Assembly (NCBI RefSeq): GCF_000374165.1 | Contig: NZ_KB893705.1 | Span: 1-64,000, forward strand | Direction: 5' to 3' | DNA: 64,000 nucleotides | Origin: Parafrankia elaeagni | GTDB lineage: Bacteria; Actinomycetota; Actinomycetes; Frankiales; Frankiaceae | Notes under the pieces: model-generated | What the model was told of the DNA's origin: nothing | Databases searched by the model: none | What the model saw: only the letters and a program-made list of their open reading frames with translations | Shown here: positions 15,820 through 24,032 of the stretch, piece after piece | Position numbering within the stretch: position 1 is the first letter of the stretch | Layout: every line of letters starts with the position of its first letter | Translations under genes and position numbers: made by a program

Positions 15820-17661
15820 CTACGGGCCCTGGCGGCGCAGTGTCCCGGCGGCCAGGGCGAGCGCGATGACCGTGCATCCGGCGACGACGAGGGCGTCCCG
15901 CACGACCAGCATCGACACACCCGGAGTGGTGCTGATGCGGCTGAGCGCGTCGACGACATAGGTCATCGGCAGCAGCATGCTGACGGTCTCCAGCACCGGG
16001 TTCATCTGGTTGTGTGGGACGAGGATGCCCGCGAGCAGGAACTGCGGCAGCAGCACGGGCGGCAGGAACTGCACCGCCTGGAACTCGGAGTTCGCGAAGG
16101 CGCTGGTGAGGAGGCCGAGAGCGGTGCCGAACAGCGCGGCGAGCACGGCGAGCAGGCCGAGCATCGGCAACGGCCCGGCGATGCGCAGGTTCAGCAGCAC
16201 CACGGCGGTGGTCGTCGTGATCGCGGCCTGGGCGACGGCGAGCAGGCCGAACGCTACGCCGTAGCCGGTGAGCAGGTCGCCCCGCCCGATCGGCGTCGTC
16301 AGCAGCCGTTCCAGCGTGCCGGACCGCCGCTCGCGCAGCATCGCCACCGACGTCAGAAAGAACATCGTCATAAGGGGAAACACCCCGAGCAGGCCCGCGC
16401 CGGCCCGGTCGAAGGCTGTCGGGTTGTTGGTGAAGATCGCCTGCAGCAGCACGAGCAGAGCCGGGGGCAGGGCGAGGACGAGGGCGATCGTGCGCGGGTC
16501 GCGGCGTATCTGACGGATCACCCGCAGCGCTGTCGCCGTCGTCCGGGGCAGGTTCAGCGGGAAGCGCCGACGCCGGCCGGGATCCTGGGCTGACAGCCGG
16601 TCCGCGGACCCGACCGCACGGGCCGCCCCGCCGGCCCGTGCCAGGCTACTGGTCGGTGCCGTGCTGGCGGGCCGGGCGCCGCCGGAACCCGGATCCGGGT
16701 CCGGCGGGTAGGGCTCGAAGCCCGGGCCCGGGTCGGGAGCCGGGTCGCAGCCGACATCCGGGTCGTCGCCGGGGTCCAGGGGATCCATGTCGGACGCCGG
16801 ATCAGGCGACGGGTCGGGGTCGCCGTGGGCGTCGGGGCCCGACGGCACGGGCACGAGGCGCGGAGTGGAACGGGGGTCGACCAGTCGCAGGAAGGCCCGG
16901 TCGAGGTCGCGGGCGCCGGTGAGAGCGAGCAGGTTCGCGGGTGTCTCGTCCGCTATCAGTCGTCCCTCGTGCAGGAGCAGCAGGCGGTCGCAGCGGGACG
17001 CCTCGTCCATCACGTGTGAGCTGACCAGCAGGGTCAGCCCCCGGCGGGCCATCTGGTGGAAACCGTCCCACAGCTCGCGGCGCAGGACCGGGTCCAGGCC
17101 GACGGTCGGCTCGTCCAGCACGAGCAGCTCCCGGCCGCCGATGACCGCCGCCGCCAGGGAGACGCGGCCGCGCTGCCCGCCGGAGAGCCGGCCGACCTTG
17201 GTCCGCAGCTCCGGCGAAAGGCTTACCGCGGCCGCCGCCCGCTCCGCCCCGCGGATGATGTTCGCCGGGCTGGGTGTTCCCTCGGCGGCGAGCGCGGTGA
17301 AATAACGCAGGTTCTCCTCCACGGTCAGGTCGTCGTAGACGGAGGCCGCCTGGGTGGCGTAACCGACCTTCTGGTGCAGCTTCATTTCGCAGGCCTCCCG
17401 GCCGAGAACCAGGAGTTCCCCGCTTACTCCGCGCTGGATTCCCACGATCGCCCGCATCAGTGTGGTCTTTCCGCATCCGCTGGGCCCGATGAGGCCGGTC
17501 ACGGTGCCCGGCTGGACCTCGAAGGACACGCCGTGCACGATTTCACGGCCATCCCTGCCGGCCCAGACCGTCCCGCGCCGTATGCGTACGTCGGTGGCTT
17601 TGACGGCCAGTGCGACGCCGGCATTCCGGGCGGGTAGGTCCGACGTTCTCGGTTCCGCCAC
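15820..17661 (-). CDS. ABC transporter, ATPase fused to ABC-2 permease
   Basis: A 613-residue fusion. The N-terminal ATPase (about 15-265) has Walker A GPSGCGKTT (59-67), LSGGQRGR, Walker B LLVLDEPTVGLD and an H-loop (VSSHVMDE), as in DrrA/NodI-type exporters. A linker of about 120 residues, rich in Asp-Pro pairs, leads to a six-helix ABC-2 permease (about 395-613) with the motif RERRSGTLERLLTTPI. Such fusions export drugs or lipids. The GTG at 17661 begins MAEPRTSD. It converges with the RiPP-like exporter gene (22 bp between stops), so it is not in that operon. An immunity role for it is possible but unsupported. Confidence 0.88.
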   Translation of the reverse strand: MAEPRTSDLPARNAGVALAVKATDVRIRRGTVWAGRDGREIVHGVSFEVQPGTVTGLIGPSGCGKTTLMRAIVGIQRGVSGELLVLGREACEMKLHQKVGYATQAASVYDDLTVEENLRYFTALAAEGTPSPANIIRGAERAAAAVSLSPELRTKVGRLSGGQRGRVSLAAAVIGGRELLVLDEPTVGLDPVLRRELWDGFHQMARRGLTLLVSSHVMDEASRCDRLLLLHEGRLIADETPANLLALTGARDLDRAFLRLVDPRSTPRLVPVPSGPDAHGDPDPSPDPASDMDPLDPGDDPDVGCDPAPDPGPGFEPYPPDPDPGSGGARPASTAPTSSLARAGGAARAVGSADRLSAQDPGRRRRFPLNLPRTTATALRVIRQIRRDPRTIALVLALPPALLVLLQAIFTNNPTAFDRAGAGLLGVFPLMTMFFLTSVAMLRERRSGTLERLLTTPIGRGDLLTGYGVAFGLLAVAQAAITTTTAVVLLNLRIAGPLPMLGLLAVLAALFGTALGLLTSAFANSEFQAVQFLPPVLLPQFLLAGILVPHNQMNPVLETVSMLLPMTYVVDALSRISTTPGVSMLVVRDALVVAGCTVIALALAAGTLRRQGP

Positions 17662-17701
17662 GGGCCCCAGCCTAGCCGCATCGCCGTCCCACCGCGGCTG
17701 G

Positions 17702-17718
17702 TTACAATGGGTCGTATG
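17702..17718 (+). promoter_or_regulatory. possible leaderless -10 element before the DsbA-like gene
   Basis: TACAAT at 17703-17708 lies seven bases before the ATG at 17716, with no ribosome-binding site between. This spacing fits a leaderless transcript starting at the ATG. The -35 position (near 17680) shows no good match. An ATG at 17707 overlaps the element and is then unlikely to be used. Confidence 0.35.
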
Positions 17719-18516
17719 GGCGAGGTCGGGGCGAGAATCACGAAAGCCGTCACCCGTCACCACGGGTCGGAAGAATGCACGGTTCCATCGCTGGAAGAAT
17801 GCGCGGAAAAGGCCTCCGAAAGCGGCCTCAATGGTGCTCTCGGTGTCCAGGACGGCAGTTCCGGCGGGCCCGGTGCCCTGATCATCGGTAAATCGGAACG
17901 GCCGGAGAGGAAAAGTCAGACCCGGTCACCCGGTACCCGGGCGAAGCGGGTCGGGACGGATCCGTGGCGGCATGCCCGTGGCGGCCCCGAGAGCGCCGTG
18001 GTCATCGTCGAGTACGCCGACTTCGAATGCCCCTACTGCGCCCGGGCGGCCGGGATCCTGCATGAACTGGTGGATGCGTCCGACGGCCAGGTCCGACACG
18101 TCTTCCGGCACTTTCCGGTGTTCAGCCTGCATCCGTTCGCGCTGACCGCCGCGCTCGCGGCGGAGGTGGCAGGCGCGCACGGGCGGTTCTGGGAGATGCA
18201 CGACCTGCTGTTCGCGAACCAGGACCGGCTGGCCGACAAGTACCTCGTGGCCTTCGCCCGCGGCCTGGGTATCGACGCCGACCTCGTCGTCGGTGACCCG
18301 GCCCAGCCCTACGGCGACGCGGTGGAGGCCGACTACGCAGGCGGCGCCGAGCAGCGCGTCCAGGGCACCCCGACGATCTTCATCGACGGGGAGCGCTACC
18401 GCGGCCGTCTCGAACTCGGCCCGCTGCGCGCCGCGGTCGCCCGCGCGGGCGCGGCCCGGTCAACGGAGGACGGGGCTGACCGGCGGCGCAGGCGCATGCC
18501 ATGGGCGCGGGGGTAG
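17716..18516 (+). CDS. DsbA-family thioredoxin-fold oxidoreductase
   Basis: A 266-residue protein. After a charged, low-similarity N-terminus of about 80 residues, a DsbA-like thioredoxin domain has the redox motif CPYC in YADFECPYCARAAG, a family-like GTPTIFIDGERYRG cis-proline loop, and an inserted helical domain between (HPFALTAALAAEVAG...). There is no signal peptide, so it is probably cytosolic. In many actinobacteria this domain is fused to the C-terminus of NhaA; here it is a separate gene convergent with nhaA, overlapping its 3' end by 57 bp. The start could be 17707 or 17716; neither has a ribosome-binding site. Confidence 0.85.
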   Translation: MGEVGARITKAVTRHHGSEECTVPSLEECAEKASESGLNGALGVQDGSSGGPGALIIGKSERPERKSQTRSPGTRAKRVGTDPWRHARGGPESAVVIVEYADFECPYCARAAGILHELVDASDGQVRHVFRHFPVFSLHPFALTAALAAEVAGAHGRFWEMHDLLFANQDRLADKYLVAFARGLGIDADLVVGDPAQPYGDAVEADYAGGAEQRVQGTPTIFIDGERYRGRLELGPLRAAVARAGAARSTEDGADRRRRRMPWARG

Positions 18517-19863
18517 CGACGGGATGGCCTCGTCGGTGCCGGGCGAGCACAGCGACCAGCGTTCCCCGACATAGCGCAGCAGCAGCGTGCCCAGAACGGC
18601 GGCGAGGAACGAACCGACCAGGATGCCGATCTTGGCCTGTTCGGCGAGCACCTCGTCGGTGAACGCCAGCTCGGTCACGAACAGCGAGATCGTGAAGCCG
18701 ATACCGGCGAGCACGGCGGCCCCCGCCAGGTGGCCGTAGCGGACCCCGCCGGGCAGCACGCCCAGCCCGGTCCGAATGGCGATCATGGCCGTCGCGGTGA
18801 TCCCGACGGCGTTGCCCACCAGCAGTGCCAGGGCCACCCCGATCGTCACCGGCGACGACGCGGCGTCCGAGAGCGTGTGGCTGTCGAGGTGCACCCCGGC
18901 GTTCGCCAGGCCGAACACCGGCACGATCACGTAGGCGCTGAGCGGGTGCAGGCTGTACTGCAGCCGCTCGCTGGTGGAGACCGTGGCCTTGGCCGCCGAC
19001 ACGGCGAGGGCGGCCCGCGAGGCCGTCGAGTCCTCCCGCAGCGCCCGGACGTAGATCGGCACGTTGTCGATCTGCTCGCGCCGGGGTGGCGCCGAGGGCA
19101 GGATCAGCCCGATGATCACGCCGGCCAGCGTGCCGTGCACGCCCGAGGAGTAGACGGCCACCCAGAGCACGACCGCGGCCAGGACGTACGGCGTCAGGCG
19201 CCAGACGCCCATCCAGCGCATGAACATGATCACGCCCAGCAGCCCGGCGGCGACGCCGAGCCAGACGACGTCGACATGGTCGGTGTAGAAGAGCGCGACC
19301 ACGGCGATGGCGCCGATGTCGTCCACGATGGCCAGGGTCAGCAGGAACAGCCGCAGCCGGTCCGGGCAGCGCGGGCCGAACAGGGCGAGGATCCCGACGA
19401 CGAACGCCGTGTCGGTCGACATCGGGATGCCCCAGCCGGCCGCGGCCGGGCCGGACGGGTTGAACAGCAGGTAGACCAGCGCCGGCAGGGCCAGGCCACC
19501 GACGGCGGCGAGCGCGGGGACGGCCACCGTCCGCCGGTCCCGCAGCTCACCGGCGGTGAACTCGCGGTTGATCTCCAGGCCGACCACGGCGAAGAAGATG
19601 GCCATCGCCCCGTCGTTGACCCAGTGGTGCACGGTCATCGACAGGCTCGCGTCGCCCACCCCGAGCGTGGCGGTGGTCTCCCACAGGTCGTGGTAGCTGT
19701 CGGAGAACGGGCTGTTCGCCCAGACCAGCGCGACCACCGCCGCGACGACGAGCAGGACCGCGCCGCCCGCCTCGGTCGCGAGGAACTCCCGCACCGACGG
19801 CGCCACCTGCGGCAGCCGGACCCGCAGCTCGGGGCCGGGCCTGGTCGGAGTGGGAGCGGTCAT
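18460..19863 (-). CDS. nhaA: Na+/H+ antiporter NhaA
   Basis: A 467-residue membrane antiporter that exchanges Na+ or Li+ for protons. About twelve hydrophobic segments are visible. The ion-binding Asp pair is in AIVDDIGAIAVV, and other NhaA motifs are VNDGAMAIFFAVVGLEINRE and STDTAFVVGILALFG. The ATG at 19863 starts MTAPTPTRPG; the open frame continues upstream into the methyltransferase gene but without homology. The C-terminus ends shortly after the last helix, so the DsbA-like domain fused to NhaA in some relatives is absent and is instead encoded convergently. Confidence 0.95.
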   Translation of the reverse strand: MTAPTPTRPGPELRVRLPQVAPSVREFLATEAGGAVLLVVAAVVALVWANSPFSDSYHDLWETTATLGVGDASLSMTVHHWVNDGAMAIFFAVVGLEINREFTAGELRDRRTVAVPALAAVGGLALPALVYLLFNPSGPAAAGWGIPMSTDTAFVVGILALFGPRCPDRLRLFLLTLAIVDDIGAIAVVALFYTDHVDVVWLGVAAGLLGVIMFMRWMGVWRLTPYVLAAVVLWVAVYSSGVHGTLAGVIIGLILPSAPPRREQIDNVPIYVRALREDSTASRAALAVSAAKATVSTSERLQYSLHPLSAYVIVPVFGLANAGVHLDSHTLSDAASSPVTIGVALALLVGNAVGITATAMIAIRTGLGVLPGGVRYGHLAGAAVLAGIGFTISLFVTELAFTDEVLAEQAKIGILVGSFLAAVLGTLLLRYVGERWSLCSPGTDEAIPSLPPRPWHAPAPPVSPVLR

Positions 19864-19991
19864 GCGCCCGCCCGCCCGGTGGGCCCTGTTCCGGTGGGCC
19901 CTGTTCCGGTCGGCCCTGGCCCGGCCGGCCTCGTCTCGGTCGGCCTCGTGCCGTGGGTCGGCCTCATCGTGTGCGTCGTCCTCCCCAGGTG

Positions 19992-20762
19992 TCAGGCCCG
20001 GCGGACCTTCCAGATGCACTCGGACGGCCAGCGCCGCGCCCAGGCCTCCTCGGCGCTGTCGCGGTGTGAGCCGCCCGGCCCGCTCTCCGGCTGCGGCTCG
20101 ACCAGATCCTCGACCAGCAGACCGCTGTCGCGGAACAGCCGGATCCACGCACCGTACGGCAGGTTCGCGCTGACCAGGCCGTCGGTGTCGGAGATCAGGC
20201 GCAGCCCGAAGTAGTCGCCGACCAGCCGGTCACCGGCGGCCTCGGCGCCGTCCGCAATGCTGATCTCGTAGATCGGGCTGACATGACCGAACGCCAGCAG
20301 GCCGCCGGGCCGCAGGATCCGCGCCGCCTCCGGGATCGCCCGGTACGGATCGGCGAACGAGAACGCGCCATGGTCGGCGAAGACGATGTCGAACGTGCCG
20401 TTCGCGAACGGCACGTCCTCCGCGCTGGCCTGGACCAGCGGGAAGTCCAGCCCGGTCTCGCGCTGCAGCGTGCGGCTGTGGTGCAGCTGACGCTCGGAGA
20501 GGTCCAGCCCGACCGGGCGCGCGCCGCGCCGGGCCAGGGCGGTCGACCACTGGCTGCCGCCGCACCCCATCTCCAGGACGTCCAGTCCCACGACATGCCC
20601 GAGGATGTTCAGGCGCGACTCCGGGATGCCCCACACACCCCAGGTGATGTCGCCGGTGAAGGCCTGCTCGCGGATCTGCGGGGCGTTGAACCGCTGGTAG
20701 TCGTCGGAGATCTCGTTCCACCGGGTGCGGTTGTTCCGCACGTGGGTGTCATTGCCGATCAT
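19992..20762 (-). CDS. class I SAM-dependent methyltransferase
   Basis: A 256-residue methyltransferase of the Methyltransf_11/UbiE-like type. Motif I is LDVLEMGCGGSQWSTALARRG (about 60-80), followed by GLDLSERQL, QASAEDVPFANGTFDIVFADHGAF and ARILRPGGLLAFGHV. The substrate is unknown; the short N-terminal segment YQRFNAPQIRE and the C-terminal part differ from quinone methyltransferases. It lies 128 bp upstream of nhaA on the same strand. The ATG at 20762 follows AGGAA. Confidence 0.9.
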   Translation of the reverse strand: MIGNDTHVRNNRTRWNEISDDYQRFNAPQIREQAFTGDITWGVWGIPESRLNILGHVVGLDVLEMGCGGSQWSTALARRGARPVGLDLSERQLHHSRTLQRETGLDFPLVQASAEDVPFANGTFDIVFADHGAFSFADPYRAIPEAARILRPGGLLAFGHVSPIYEISIADGAEAAGDRLVGDYFGLRLISDTDGLVSANLPYGAWIRLFRDSGLLVEDLVEPQPESGPGGSHRDSAEEAWARRWPSECIWKVRRA

Positions 20763-20885
20763 CCTTTCCTGTGCTCCTCATCGAACGTCGTCGCGGCCAC
20801 GCAGGGTGGCACTGGCTGGTCCGGAGCGCGATGCCAGTGGCGGACGTCGGTACCCCTGGTACCGGCTGTCACATCCTCGACGTGG

Positions 20886-20911
20886 GCGTCCGCCAGGTGC
20901 GTGGCGGACGC
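20886..20911 (-). terminator. candidate terminator hairpin after the signalling operon
   Basis: GCGTCCGCCA (20886-20895) and TGGCGGACGC (20902-20911) form a perfect 10-bp stem with a 6-base loop. It lies about 115 bp past the stop of the FHA gene and before the methyltransferase start. No T-run follows, as is usual in such GC-rich genomes. Confidence 0.5.
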
Positions 20912-21025
20912 GCGGCATCCGCCGGGCTCCGTGACTGTATGAGACCCGACAAACAGTGGCTTCGGGGGGTGTCGCGGACGTACTGGACACAGCCGCCGTG
21001 CCCGGGCGTCAGCGGGCCGGGAGGA

Positions 21026-21634
21026 TCAGTGCTCCCGGACGGTCAGCCGGGTCCACGCACCGACGAAGACCCGGTCCGCCTCGGCGAGGGGGACGGGTGC
21101 CTCGGCATCCAGCCTGATGAGGCGATCGGCGTCCGGGCCGAGCCAGGTGCCGTTCGCCGAGCCGAGATCGGTCACCGTCACGGTCCCGTCGGCGTGGCGT
21201 TCGAGCCGGGCGTGTGCGCGGGAGACACCGGGGTCGCGCGGCGGGAGTGACAGGTCGAGTGCCGGGGCCTGGCCGCGGGAGCGGCTCCGGCGCCCGATGA
21301 CAGCGCGCGGGCCGGCCAGCTGGACGAGTCGGGCGGTGGCGCCGGCGGGGAACGCAGCCGGATCGCCGCCCTGCCCCCGGTCGAAGCAGGCCCGGTCGAA
21401 GTAGGCCCGGTCCGACATCAGCTCGACGGCCCAGCGCAGGCCCGGTGCACCCGCGGCGGGCCCTGCATCGGCGGCGGGCCCTGCACCGGCGGCACCCGCT
21501 CCGGGCCCGAGGAGCGGCACCACGCCGACCGCGCGCGGCCCGGTTCCGGTGAGTGTGTCGAAGCCGCAGGCCCGGCAGACCGGCTCGCCCGCCGGGCGCG
21601 GGAAGCCGCACCCGGCGCACGTCGAGACACTCAC
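21026..21634 (-). CDS. FHA domain protein with N-terminal zinc ribbon
   Basis: A 202-residue protein. A double-knuckle zinc ribbon (Cys6, Cys9, Cys20, Cys23) is followed by an Ala/Gly-rich linker and a C-terminal forkhead-associated domain (about 110-200) with VIGRRSRS, SRAHARLERHADG and DLGSANGTWLGP, the phosphothreonine-binding loops. It would bind a threonine-phosphorylated partner. The GTG at 21634 overlaps the stop of the VWA gene (GTGA), making it the last gene of the minus-strand signalling operon. An open frame extends upstream but is the shadow of the VWA gene. Confidence 0.87.
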   Translation of the reverse strand: MSVSTCAGCGFPRPAGEPVCRACGFDTLTGTGPRAVGVVPLLGPGAGAAGAGPAADAGPAAGAPGLRWAVELMSDRAYFDRACFDRGQGGDPAAFPAGATARLVQLAGPRAVIGRRSRSRGQAPALDLSLPPRDPGVSRAHARLERHADGTVTVTDLGSANGTWLGPDADRLIRLDAEAPVPLAEADRVFVGAWTRLTVREH

Positions 21635-22977
21635 CGCCGGGCAGGAGTGGTGAGCGTGGAGCCGGCGTCCAGGTCCATCTCGTCGAGGACGTCCACCTGG
21701 CGGCGCAGCCGCACCGACCCGGTGGCCGCGTCGTCGATGTCCACGATCCTCGAGAGCCGGGCCAGCGCCTCGTCGTTCGCCGTGTGCGCGGCGAGGCTGG
21801 CGGCCCGGCCGAGCAGGGTCACCGCGGTCTGCTCGTCGCCGGCCCGGCGGGCGGCGAGCCCGTCCTGCACCGCGCGGGCCAGTTCCGCCTGGCCGGTGTA
21901 GTGGGCGACCACCCCGTCGATGCGGGTGGACAGCTCGACGTCGTCCGTCCACACCGCCCGCACCCGGGTGCGGGCGATCTCCTCGTCCCCGACCAGCAGG
22001 CCGACCCGGGCGGCGAGGCGTTCCTCCCCGACCTGCGCAGGCGGGACATCCAGGCACAGGTGGTACTCGCGGGTCCCGGCGGCCCAGGCGCCGGTCGGGT
22101 AGTCGTGACTCAGTGGGCTGGCCTGCGTCGCCCGTCCGGTGAGGTCGTCGATCTCCGGCGAGACCTGCCGCAGGAACCGGACCGCCGCGCCGCGCGGCGC
22201 CCACAGCCGCAGGCCCACCCGGTCGACGCCGCGCGCGAGGGCCCGCGCGATGATCGAGCGGAAGTCGTCCGCCATCGCGCCGGGCTCACGCAGCAGGGCG
22301 ACCTCGCCGAGCAGCCGGGAGGCGACCAGACGCAGCTGGGCGACCTTCCAGTCGGCGCCCACCCCGCGGCAGTCGCACTGGAAGTGGCCCTCGCAGGCGG
22401 TCAGCGCGGCATCGAGGACCTCCGCGGTCTCCTGGTTCTCCCCGTCGGTGAGCAGGAGCGTGTGGTGGATGAGGTCCGGGCGGGTCGCCATCAGATCCCG
22501 GGCGAGGAGAAGCCATTCGCCGATGGCCGTCCCGCCGTGGGCACGCACGCGGGCGACCGCCTCGGCCGCCTCCTGGCGGGTCCGCGCGGATGCCTCGACG
22601 AGGGTCCGGCCGGCCGGGTAGACCATGGTCGCGGAGGAGGTGCCCGCCACCACCGCGAAGGCGACCCCGTCGGGCAGCGTCTCGATCGCGGCCCGGGCGG
22701 CCCGCCGGGCCTCGACGATCTTCGTGCGCGGGTAGTCCATAGAGCCGGAGCAGTCCAGCAGGATCACCTCGGCTGCCCGCGGCCCGCCCGCCGCCCGTCC
22801 GCCTGCCGCCCGTCCGCCCGCGGCCGGCGCGTCGCCCGTGCCGGCATAGCCCGTGCCGGCGCCGCCGCCGGCCGGTGTGCCGACGTCGTGCGCGGTGACC
22901 GTGATGACGGCGTGGACCTCGCCGGCTCCCGCCGACAGGTACTCGTTCTGGCTCACCTCGAGGCTGAAGTCGACCAT
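21631..22977 (-). CDS. VWA domain protein
   Basis: A 448-residue protein with a von Willebrand factor A domain (about 68-250). The metal-ion-dependent adhesion site DCSGS is at 75-79, with conserved Thr/Asp positions near GGTAIGEWL and LLLTDGENQ. A C-terminal segment of about 150 residues is predicted helical. An inserted Gly/Ala-rich stretch (about 33-68) interrupts the first strand region. Such proteins lie with FHA, PP2C and kinase genes and are thought to assemble signalling complexes. The ATG at 22977 overlaps the stop of the phosphatase gene (ATGA). Confidence 0.88.
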   Translation of the reverse strand: MVDFSLEVSQNEYLSAGAGEVHAVITVTAHDVGTPAGGGAGTGYAGTGDAPAAGGRAAGGRAAGGPRAAEVILLDCSGSMDYPRTKIVEARRAARAAIETLPDGVAFAVVAGTSSATMVYPAGRTLVEASARTRQEAAEAVARVRAHGGTAIGEWLLLARDLMATRPDLIHHTLLLTDGENQETAEVLDAALTACEGHFQCDCRGVGADWKVAQLRLVASRLLGEVALLREPGAMADDFRSIIARALARGVDRVGLRLWAPRGAAVRFLRQVSPEIDDLTGRATQASPLSHDYPTGAWAAGTREYHLCLDVPPAQVGEERLAARVGLLVGDEEIARTRVRAVWTDDVELSTRIDGVVAHYTGQAELARAVQDGLAARRAGDEQTAVTLLGRAASLAAHTANDEALARLSRIVDIDDAATGSVRLRRQVDVLDEMDLDAGSTLTTPARR

Positions 22978-24032
22978 CAGGCGCTCCCCGGAATGTCGAT
23001 GACGATCACGGTCACGTTGTCGGCCCCACCGGCGCGCAGAGCCACGTCCACCAGGTGCCGGGCGACGGCGATCGGCGTCGCGCCGGCTCCGGGCTCCGCG
23101 ATGTGTGCCGCCAGCGCCGCGGCGGCCGAGGCGTAGTTCCACAGGCCGTCACTGCACAGGACGACCCGGCCGGGCGGTCGCAGCCGCACGATCCTGGTCC
23201 GCGGGACGGGGGAGGGACACGCGCTGCCCAGCCAGCGGGTGATGGTGTGCGCGGCGCGGCCCTGCTCCGCCAGTTCCGGCGGCAGCTGCCCGGCCCGGAC
23301 GGCCTCGGCCGCGAGGGTGTCGTCCTCGGTCAGCCGCCGCGTGCCCGCATCGTCGACCAGGTAGGCGCGGCTGTCCCCGAGCCAGCCGACGACCAGCGTG
23401 TCGCCGACGGTGACAGCTGCGACGAACGTGCAGGCCGGGGTGAGGCCGAGCTCGGCCGCGCCGGCGACGGCCGCGGCCTGTGCCGCCCGGGCGGCGTCCC
23501 GCAGCGCGGTTGTCACCTCCTCCGCGAGGCCGGGCCCGGGCCGCCACTGCTCCGCCCGCAGGGTGAGCAGTTCCGTCGCGGCCCGCGCCGCACCCGCCGC
23601 GGCCGGGCCCGAACCGGGAGCGGAGGACACTCCGTCGCAGACCACGCCGACGGCTCCCTGCCCGTCCGGGAGGAGGGCGAGGCCCATGCCGTCCTCGTTC
23701 GCGCGGTGTACCAGTCCGCGGTCCGTCGCGCCCGCGGCGAGCCCCAGATCGCGCTGTCGGGCGTCCGAGGCCCGGAGGGGACGGGTGCCCGAGCGGGCTG
23801 CCGCATCCAGCCGCATGCCGCACCGCTCGCAGTAACGGTCCCCCGGCAGCACCGGACCGGCGCAGCGCCGGCAGCCGGCGACGACAGGCTGATCGGCGTC
23901 CCGGTGGGCGGTGTCCCAGTGGGCGGTGTCCTGGTGGGAATCCGCGTCCGGCGGGAGATCAGGGTCGCCGGGCGGCGGCTCGGCGGCGCCGTCCTGCGCA
24001 TCGGGCCGGGTGCCACCGGCGGGCCCGCTCAT
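22977..24032 (-). CDS. PP2C-family Ser/Thr phosphatase with zinc ribbon
   Basis: A 351-residue protein phosphatase. The N-terminal part is disordered and contains a zinc ribbon (Cys54, Cys57, Cys68, Cys71). The catalytic domain (about 95-350) has the PP2C metal-binding acidic residues in RANEDG, VVCDGVSS, CSDGLWNY and GGADNVTVIVI, and GWLGDSRAYLV. It would reverse phosphorylation by a Ser/Thr kinase, but no kinase is encoded in this operon. The ATG at 24032 overlaps the stop of the coiled-coil gene. Note the repeated DTAHWDTAHRD tract in the linker. Confidence 0.9.
   Translation of the reverse strand: MSGPAGGTRPDAQDGAAEPPPGDPDLPPDADSHQDTAHWDTAHRDADQPVVAGCRRCAGPVLPGDRYCERCGMRLDAAARSGTRPLRASDARQRDLGLAAGATDRGLVHRANEDGMGLALLPDGQGAVGVVCDGVSSAPGSGPAAAGAARAATELLTLRAEQWRPGPGLAEEVTTALRDAARAAQAAAVAGAAELGLTPACTFVAAVTVGDTLVVGWLGDSRAYLVDDAGTRRLTEDDTLAAEAVRAGQLPPELAEQGRAAHTITRWLGSACPSPVPRTRIVRLRPPGRVVLCSDGLWNYASAAAALAAHIAEPGAGATPIAVARHLVDVALRAGGADNVTVIVIDIPGSA

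Noticed and set aside
15820..17661. the convergent ABC-2 transporter as part of the RiPP operon
   Set aside because: It lies on the opposite strand with its 3' end facing the exporter; nothing in its sequence links it to the operon.
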